Assembly (NCBI GenBank): GCA_027486755.1
Contig: JAIXOM010000059.1
Span: 276,454 to 340,453 of the forward strand
Origin: Comamonadaceae bacterium
GTDB lineage: Bacteria > Pseudomonadota > Gammaproteobacteria > Burkholderiales > Burkholderiaceae_C
DNA: 64,000 nucleotides
Direction: 5' to 3'
A program made the position numbers and the translations under genes. How positions within the stretch are numbered: position 1 is the stretch's first letter; each line of letters starts with the position of its first letter. The notes under the pieces were generated by a model. It ran no database searches, was not told where the DNA came from, and saw only the letters and a list, made by a program, of their open reading frames with translations. Shown here piece by piece: positions 58,692 through 64,000 of the stretch.

Positions 58692-61324
58692 CACTCGGCG
58701 GCCGGCACACCGTCTGCGTCGTCTTCACCGAGCTGAGCGTTGGCGTCGTTTTCCACGATGCGCTGCAGGCCCGAGAGCTGGGTGCCGTCATCCAGGCTGA
58801 TGAGCGTGACGCCCTGGGTGGCGCGGCCCATCTCGCGGATCTCGGCCACGCGGGTGCGCACCAGCACGCCGCGGTCGGTGATGAGCATGATCTCGTCGTC
58901 GGTGTGCACCAGGGTGGCGGCCACGACCTTGCCGTTGCGCTCGCTTTGCTGGATGGCGATCATGCCCTTGGTGCCGCGGCCGTGGCGGGTGTACTCGCCA
59001 ATGGGCGTGCGCTTGCCGTAGCCGTTGACCGTGGCCGTCAGCACGCTTTGTTGCTCGTCCTCGGCCACCAGCATGGCAATCACGCTCTGGCCGTCTTCCA
59101 GCATCATGCCGCGCACGCCGCGGGCGTTGCGGCCCATGGGACGCACGTCGTTCTCGTCAAAGCGCACCGCCTTGCCGCCGTCGGAGAACAGCATCACGTC
59201 ATGCTGGCCGTCGGTGAGTGCCGCGCCGATGAGGTAGTCACCCTCGTCCAGATCGACGGCAATGATGCCCGCCTTGCGCGGGTTGCTGAACTCGTCGAGC
59301 GCCGTCTTCTTGACCGTGCCCATGGAGGTGGCCATGAAGATGTAGTGGTCGGCCGGGAAGCTCCGGGCGCCGCCAGTGAGGGCCAGCACCACGGTGATTT
59401 TTTCGCCTTCCTGCAGCGGGAACATGTTGACGATGGGGCGGCCACGGGAGCCGCGCGAGCCCGCAGGCACTTCCCAGACCTTGAGCCAGTACAGGCGCCC
59501 GCGGTTGGAGAAGCACAGGATGTAGTCGTGCGTGTTGGCGATGAAGAGCTGGTCGACCCAGTCGTCTTCCTTGGTGGCCGTGGCCAGCTTGCCGCGCCCG
59601 CCGCGCTTTTGCGCGCGGTACTCGGACAGGGGCTGGCTCTTGATGTAGCCCAGGTGCGAGAGCGTGACCACCATGTCGGTGGGCGTGATCAGGTCTTCAG
59701 TGGACAGGTCAAAGGAGCTGTGCTCGATCAGGCTGCGGCGCATGCCCAGCTTGGTCTGACCGAATTCCTGGCGAATGGCGCTGAGTTCCTCGCTGATGAT
59801 GATCGAGACGCGCTCGGGACGCGCCAGGATGTCCAGCAGGTCATCGATCTCGGCCATCACGTCCTTGTACTCACTGACGATCTTGTCCTGCTCCAGGCCC
59901 GTCAGGCGCTGCAGGCGCATTTGCAGGATTTCCTGCGCCTGCGTGTCCGAGAGGCGGTAAAGCCCGTCCTGGCCCATGCCGAACTGGCGCTCCAGGCCGT
60001 CGGGGCGGTAGTCGTCGGCATTAATCACGTCGCCATCGGCCTTGGCGCGGGTGAGCATCTCGCGCACCAGCTGGCTGTCCCAGCTGCGGGTCATCAGCTC
60101 GGCCTTGGCCACCGGCGGGGTGGGGGCCTCCCGGATGATGCGAATGAACTCGTCGATGTTGGCCAGCGCCACAGCCAGGCCCTCGAGCACATGGCCGCGC
60201 TCGCGGGCCTTGCGCAGGTTGAACACCGTGCGGCGGGTCACCACCTCGCGGCGGTGCGAGAGGAAGACCGAAATCAGGTCTTTGAGGTTGCACAGCTTTG
60301 GCTGGCCGTTGACCAGCGCCACCATGTTCATGCCGAAGGTGTCCTGCAGCTGGGTCTGCTTGTACAGGTTGTTGAGCACCACTTCGGGCACTTCGCCGCG
60401 CTTGAGCTCAATCACCAGGCGCATGCCCGATTTGTCGGACTCGTCCTGGATGTGGCTGATGCCCTCGATCTTTTTCTCGTGCACCAGCTCGGCCATGCGC
60501 TCCTGCAGAGTCTTCTTGTTCACCTGGTAGGGCAGCTCGTCGACGATGATGGCCTGGCGCTGGCCCTTGTCGATATCTTCAAAGTGGCACTTGGCGCGCA
60601 TGACCACGCGGCCCCTGCCGGTGCGGTAGCCTTCCTTGACGCCGCTCATGCCGTAGATGATGCCCGCCGTCGGGAAATCGGGCGCCGGGATGATCTCCAT
60701 CAGCTCGTCGATGCTGGCCTCGGGGTTCTTCAGCAGGTGCAGGCAGGCGTCGACCACCTCGTTGAGGTTGTGCGGCGGGATGTTGGTGGCCATACCCACG
60801 GCAATGCCGCCCGAGCCGTTGACCAGCAGGTTGGGCAGGCGCGTGGGCAGTACCAGGGGCTCTTTTTCCGAGCCGTCGTAGTTGGGGCCGAAGTCGACCG
60901 TGTCTTTATCAATGTCGGCCAGCAGCTCGTGGGCAATCTTGTCCAGGCGGATCTCGGTGTAGCGCATGGCCGCGGCGTTGTCGCCGTCGACCGAGCCGAA
61001 GTTGCCCTGGCCGTCCACCAGCATGTGGCGCATGGAGAAGTCCTGCGCCATGCGGACGATGGTGTCGTAGACCGACTGGTCGCCGTGCGGGTGGTATTTA
61101 CCGATGACATCACCCACGATACGCGCCGACTTTTTGTAGGCCCGGTTCCAATCGTTGTTCAGCTCATGCATGGCATAGAGCACCCGGCGGTGCACCGGCT
61201 TGAGGCCGTCGCGTGCATCGGGCAGGGCGCGGCCGACGATCACGCTCATGGCGTAATCGAGGTAGCTGCGCCGCATCTCCTCTTCCAGGCTGATCGGAAG
61301 CGTTTCTTTGGCAAATTGGGTCAT
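58691..61324 (-). CDS. gyrA: DNA gyrase subunit A
   Basis: An 877-residue type II topoisomerase subunit. The active tyrosine is Tyr122 in [11 protein letters not shown]. The quinolone-resistance region reads [10 protein letters not shown], with Gln83, Ser84 and Asp87 in E. coli numbering, which applies without offset here. The C-terminal part has the six-blade wheel repeats ([16 protein letters not shown] and others), including the GyrA-box-like QRRGGRG near 565. ATG 61324 is chosen because the longer frame adds an untypical start. Confidence 0.97.
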   Translation of the reverse strand: MTQFAKETLPISLEEEMRRSYLDYAMSVIVGRALPDARDGLKPVHRRVLYAMHELNNDWNRAYKKSARIVGDVIGKYHPHGDQSVYDTIVRMAQDFSMRHMLVDGQGNFGSVDGDNAAAMRYTEIRLDKIAHELLADIDKDTVDFGPNYDGSEKEPLVLPTRLPNLLVNGSGGIAVGMATNIPPHNLNEVVDACLHLLKNPEASIDELMEIIPAPDFPTAGIIYGMSGVKEGYRTGRGRVVMRAKCHFEDIDKGQRQAIIVDELPYQVNKKTLQERMAELVHEKKIEGISHIQDESDKSGMRLVIELKRGEVPEVVLNNLYKQTQLQDTFGMNMVALVNGQPKLCNLKDLISVFLSHRREVVTRRTVFNLRKARERGHVLEGLAVALANIDEFIRIIREAPTPPVAKAELMTRSWDSQLVREMLTRAKADGDVINADDYRPDGLERQFGMGQDGLYRLSDTQAQEILQMRLQRLTGLEQDKIVSEYKDVMAEIDDLLDILARPERVSIIISEELSAIRQEFGQTKLGMRRSLIEHSSFDLSTEDLITPTDMVVTLSHLGYIKSQPLSEYRAQKRGGRGKLATATKEDDWVDQLFIANTHDYILCFSNRGRLYWLKVWEVPAGSRGSRGRPIVNMFPLQEGEKITVVLALTGGARSFPADHYIFMATSMGTVKKTALDEFSNPRKAGIIAVDLDEGDYLIGAALTDGQHDVMLFSDGGKAVRFDENDVRPMGRNARGVRGMMLEDGQSVIAMLVAEDEQQSVLTATVNGYGKRTPIGEYTRHGRGTKGMIAIQQSERNGKVVAATLVHTDDEIMLITDRGVLVRTRVAEIREMGRATQGVTLISLDDGTQLSGLQRIVENDANAQLGEDDADGVPAAE

Positions 61325-61623
61325 GGGTGCGCCTGGGTCAACACCCCGCTCTCGCGGGGCCAACAATCGCAGCGGTTTTGGCAGCCGCAGGAAACTTTCG
61401 ATTCTAAGGCCCCGACCTCAGCTGCTGACTTGCCCGGCCTTGTGGTTGTCCTGCAACAGCTGGGCAACATTTGGAAGGTCTGGAAATCCCTGTGTTTGTC
61501 CTATGCCGAGGTGCAAAAGCGCTGTGGCACAATGTTTGGAACGTTACGGGTGGAGCTCACCTGCAACGTACAAATCCGAAGCCAACGCAGACTGTCTGCT
61601 GACATTTTCTCTAGAGGATGACC
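61325..61623. other. Divergent promoter region gyrA-ompA
   Basis: About 299 bases without a gene separate gyrA (minus) from ompA (plus). It should carry both promoters. I see no clear hexamers or palindromes that I would assign. Confidence 0.5.
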
Positions 61624-62400
61624 ATGAAGAAACTCAATAAAGTGGCAATGTTGTTTGCAACAACTGTTCTCGCCACGGCCGCTGGCGCGCAAACCGTAGA
61701 CAACTGGAGAAACGGCACGGGCGAGTTGGTTTGGAGGAACGGCACCAACGAACTGTGCTGGCGTGATGCTTCCTGGACCCCCGCCACTGCCGCCCGTGGT
61801 TGCGATGGCGCCATCGTGCCCCAGCCCGCACCCGCTGCTCCCCCTGCTCGTGCAGCTGCCCCCGCACCTGCCCCGGCTCCTGCCCCGGCACCGGCACCGG
61901 CACCGCGTCCTCCGGCACCTGCACCCGCACCCGCACCCGCACCCGCTGCTGCTCCCGCACCTGCTCCGGCACCCGCTCCCGCAGCTGCCCCCGCACCTCG
62001 CGCTGCTGCGCCTGCCGCACCCGCCGCCCCTGCCGTGGCTGCCACCAAGGTGACCTACGCTGCCGACACCTTCTTTGACTTCAACAAGTCTGCCGTCAAG
62101 CCTGAGGCCCGCGCCAAGCTCGACGATCTGGTGTCCAAAGTCAAGAGCATCAACCTGGAGGTGATCATCTCTGTGGGCCACGCCGACGCCGTCGGTGCTG
62201 ATGCCTACAACCAGGCCCTGTCGGTGCGCCGCGCCGAAGCTGTCAAGGCTTATCTGGTGACAAAAGGCATTGAGAAGAACCGTGTCTACACCGAAGGCAA
62301 GGGTGAGAAGTCGCCTGTGGCCGACAACAAGACCGCCGAAGGCCGTGCCAAGAACCGCCGCGTCGAAATCGAAGTGGTGGGCACCCGCCCCAACCGTTAA
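61624..62400 (+). CDS. ompA: OmpA-family outer membrane protein without a beta-barrel
   Basis: A 258-residue protein. Signal peptide MKKLNKVAMLFATTVLATAA (cleavage after AGA). A short N-terminal segment with WRNGTGELVWRNGTNELCWRDASW and GCDG, the betaproteobacterial pattern, is followed by a long Ala/Pro linker (about 70-140) and a C-terminal peptidoglycan-binding OmpA domain (from about 145: TFFDFNKSAVKPEARAKLDDL; NQALSVRRAEAVKAYL; KNRRVEIEV). An ATG six bases upstream has its ribosome site too close, so I chose ATG 61624 behind AGAGG. Confidence 0.93.
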   Translation: MKKLNKVAMLFATTVLATAAGAQTVDNWRNGTGELVWRNGTNELCWRDASWTPATAARGCDGAIVPQPAPAAPPARAAAPAPAPAPAPAPAPAPRPPAPAPAPAPAPAAAPAPAPAPAPAAAPAPRAAAPAAPAAPAVAATKVTYAADTFFDFNKSAVKPEARAKLDDLVSKVKSINLEVIISVGHADAVGADAYNQALSVRRAEAVKAYLVTKGIEKNRVYTEGKGEKSPVADNKTAEGRAKNRRVEIEVVGTRPNR

Positions 62401-62416
62401 TCCCGGTTGCCCTGTG

Positions 62417-62444
62417 AAAACCGGCCCTTGTGGCCGGTTTTTTT
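62417..62444 (+). terminator. Terminator of ompA
   Basis: AAACCGGCC (62418-62426) and GGCCGGTTT (62432-62440) make a 9-bp stem with a 5-base loop, followed by T. Confidence 0.9.
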
Positions 62445-62465
62445 ATGCCCCCTGATAATCCCCCG

Positions 62466-63173
62466 ATGCACACCACAGACAACGTCGATCCGGCGGAACT
62501 CGCCAAGTTTTCCGAGCTTGCCCACCGCTGGTGGGACACCGAAAGCGAATTTCGCCCCCTGCACCAGATCAACCCCCTGCGCCTGGCTTGGATCCAGGAG
62601 CGCGTGCCGATGACCGGCAAGCGCGTGCTAGACGTCGGCTGCGGCGGTGGCATCCTGGCCGATGCCATGGCCCGCCAGGGCGCCGATGTCCTGGGCATTG
62701 ATCTGGCCACCAAAGCACTGAAGGTGGCCCAACTGCACGCTCTGGAGGCGCAGACGCCCCGGGTGCAGTACCGCGAGGTCAGTGCCGAGGCCCTGGCTGC
62801 GGAGCAGCCTGAAAGTTTCGATGTGGTGACCTGCATGGAGATGCTCGAGCACGTGCCCGATCCCTCCTCGGTGGTGCGGGCCTGCGCCACCCTGGTCAAG
62901 CCCGGTGGACATGTGTTCTTCTCCACCCTCAACCGTAACCCCAAGAGTTTTCTGTTCGCCATCGTCGGTGCCGAATACGTGCTGAACCTGCTGCCCCGTG
63001 GCACCCATGAGTACGCCAAGTTCATCCGCCCGAGCGAACTGGCCTCGTACGCCCGTTCGGCTGGTCTGGTTCTGCAGGAGACCAAGGGCATGGAGTACAA
63101 CCCCTTTACTCGGCGCTACTGGCTCAGCCGCGACACCAGCGTCAACTACATGCTGGCCTTTCAGAAAACCTGA
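62466..63173 (+). CDS. ubiG: Ubiquinone O-methyltransferase
   Basis: A 235-residue SAM-dependent methyltransferase acting twice in ubiquinone synthesis. The SAM motif [16 protein letters not shown] is clear, and [26 protein letters not shown] is the UbiG N-terminal signature. [14 protein letters not shown] and [11 protein letters not shown] follow. ATG 62466 is chosen; the longer frame begins in the ompA terminator. The gph gene follows after 9 bases. Confidence 0.95.
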   Translation: MHTTDNVDPAELAKFSELAHRWWDTESEFRPLHQINPLRLAWIQERVPMTGKRVLDVGCGGGILADAMARQGADVLGIDLATKALKVAQLHALEAQTPRVQYREVSAEALAAEQPESFDVVTCMEMLEHVPDPSSVVRACATLVKPGGHVFFSTLNRNPKSFLFAIVGAEYVLNLLPRGTHEYAKFIRPSELASYARSAGLVLQETKGMEYNPFTRRYWLSRDTSVNYMLAFQKT

Positions 63174-63182
63174 AGGCCCGCC

Positions 63183-63872
63183 TTGAAAGTCGAATCCACT
63201 GTGCCCTTTTCACCGGGCATCAAGGCCGTGTTGTTCGACCTGGACGGCACGCTCATCGACAGCGCCCCCGACCTGGGCGCAGCCGCCGACAAAATGCGCA
63301 CCGACCGTGGCCTTTCGTCGCTGCCGCTCGAGGCCTACCGGCCCATGGCCGGCGCCGGGGCGCGGGGCATGATCGGCGTGGCCTTTGGCTACGGCGTGGA
63401 TCACCCCGAGTACGAGGCGCTGCGCGAGGAGTTCTTCCTCAACTACGAAGCCAGCCTCACCGTCCGCACCTTCGCTTTCGAGGGTGTGCCCGAACTGCTG
63501 AGCTCGCTGGAGCAGGTGGGCTTGGCCTGGGGCGTGGTCACCAACAAGATGGAGCGCTTCACCCTGCCGCTGACCCGCCAGATGCCGCTGTTCACCCGCG
63601 CGGCCACGGTCGTTTGCGGTGACACCACACCCCACCCCAAGCCGCACCCCGCCCCCTTGCTGGAAGCGGCTCGTCGCATGGGCTTGGCACCTGCGCAATG
63701 TGTGTACGTGGGCGACGATGAGCGCGACATCGTGGCCGGCCGGGCCGCGGGCATGCCCACCGTGGCGGCCTGCTACGGCTACCTCGGCGCGCAGGCCGAC
63801 ACCCTGCGCTGGGGTGCCGATGCTCACATCAATTCTGCAATCGACCTCTTGAAATGGCTCCCCAGGCCTTAA
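63183..63872 (+). CDS. gph: Phosphoglycolate phosphatase, HAD family
   Basis: A 229-residue HAD hydrolase. Motif I FDLDGTLIDS gives the nucleophile and acid Asp. GVVTNK is motif II, KPHPAPLLEA with Lys is motif III, and YVGDDERDIVAGRAAGM is motif IV. It is placed next to ubiG as in many betaproteobacteria and likely clears 2-phosphoglycolate. The start is a TTG at 63183 with AAGG upstream; a GTG at 63201 is the alternative. The stop overlaps the tmRNA promoter. Confidence 0.88.
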   Translation: MKVESTVPFSPGIKAVLFDLDGTLIDSAPDLGAAADKMRTDRGLSSLPLEAYRPMAGAGARGMIGVAFGYGVDHPEYEALREEFFLNYEASLTVRTFAFEGVPELLSSLEQVGLAWGVVTNKMERFTLPLTRQMPLFTRAATVVCGDTTPHPKPHPAPLLEAARRMGLAPAQCVYVGDDERDIVAGRAAGMPTVAACYGYLGAQADTLRWGADAHINSAIDLLKWLPRP

Positions 63873-63875
63873 GAT
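63849..63875 (+). promoter_or_regulatory. Predicted ssrA promoter
   Basis: TTGAAA (63849-63854) and TAAGAT (63870-63875), spaced 15 bases apart, lie 9 bases before the tmRNA start and inside the gph 3' end. The spacing is short, so the -35 is uncertain. Confidence 0.45.
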
Positions 63876-63884
63876 AGGTCGCTT

Positions 63885-64000
63885 GGGGCTGCATTGGTTT
63901 CGACGTGGGTTCGGACGCGGTGTGGTGCATGTCGAGCTTGGTGTGCTCGTAAATCCTGCCAAAACAAACTAACTGCAAACGACGAACGTTTCGCACTCGC
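63885..64000 (+). ncRNA. ssrA: tmRNA, 5' part (cut by the window edge)
   Basis: The sequence begins GGGGCTGCATTGGTTTCGAC, the conserved tmRNA 5' end. The resume codon GCA at 63975 opens a tag reading ANDERFAL before the window ends; the betaproteobacterial tag is expected to finish with Ala residues. The pseudoknot-rich 3' half and tRNA-like end are outside. tmRNA rescues stalled ribosomes together with SmpB. Confidence 0.95.

Noticed and set aside
58904-61621. A very long plus-strand frame opposite gyrA.
   Set aside because: Low-complexity His/Ala/Leu composition and exact mirroring of gyrA codons show that it is a shadow.
61900-62000. Short regular repeats that could suggest a CRISPR or satellite array.
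   Set aside because: They are in-frame Ala-Pro codons of the OmpA linker without spacers; no CRISPR array or cas gene is in the window.
61611-62048. A Gly/Ala-rich antisense frame within ompA.
   Set aside because: It is the reverse of the Ala/Pro codon repeat and has no ribosome site.

Overview
The window looks like a chromosomal stretch from a GC-rich betaproteobacterium of the order Burkholderiales, most likely family Comamonadaceae. The evidence is the partial tmRNA at the right edge with a tag reading ANDERFAL, the order thrS-infC-rpmI-rplT-pheS-pheT-ihfA-merR-tRNA-Pro, the order gyrA-serC-pheA-tyrA-aroA/cmk-rpsA-ihfB-lapA-lapB-hldA-hldD, the fused aroA-cmk gene, and an OmpA without a beta-barrel. 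The family is inferred from gene order and protein style, not from a search.

Layout. Positions 1-2724 hold an oxygen-response island: a universal stress protein (cut by the edge), an FNR-type regulator and hemN, with two FNR boxes. Then come a DMT exporter, a gamma-glutamylcyclotransferase-like gene and aceA (isocitrate lyase) behind an AT-rich control region. Positions 5.9-14.2 kb are a translation block with a possible thrS attenuator and an AUC-initiated infC. Positions 14.4-22.9 kb carry a type I secretion system (outer membrane protein, ABC exporter, membrane fusion protein), a response regulator, a CHASE2 histidine kinase and a secreted ClpP-like protein. Positions 23.1-28.6 kb hold rsuA, a four-gene envelope cassette (beta-propeller, NodB deacetylase-like, fatty acid hydroxylase, EI24 membrane protein) and a molybdopterin-binding (CinA-like) gene.

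Positions 28.7-33.1 kb are the nitrogen control operon glnA-ntrB-ntrC with an NtrC site and a sigma-54 promoter. Then follow xth, an alpha/beta hydrolase, a HiPIP, and an accessory set for molybdenum hydroxylases (coxD, coxE, coxG, xdhC-like) without structural subunits. Positions 39.9-47.2 kb hold a TRAP transporter divergent from a MarR-type regulator and a 5-oxoprolinase-like protein, probably an uptake and hydrolysis unit for 5-oxoproline or a hydantoin-like compound. The minus-strand block 47.3-61.3 kb makes heptose for LPS, controls LPS assembly, and encodes ribosomal protein S1, IHF-beta, aromatic amino acid and serine synthesis and GyrA. The window ends with ompA, ubiG, gph and the start of ssrA.

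Two families of short GC-rich palindromes are scattered between genes; one resembles REP elements with a GTAG/GTGG head. I see no CRISPR array, insertion sequence, prophage or rRNA. Most of the window is ordinary core genome. The parts most likely to reward attention are the secretion/CHASE2 cassette, the four-gene envelope cassette, the orphan cox accessory set and the palindrome families.
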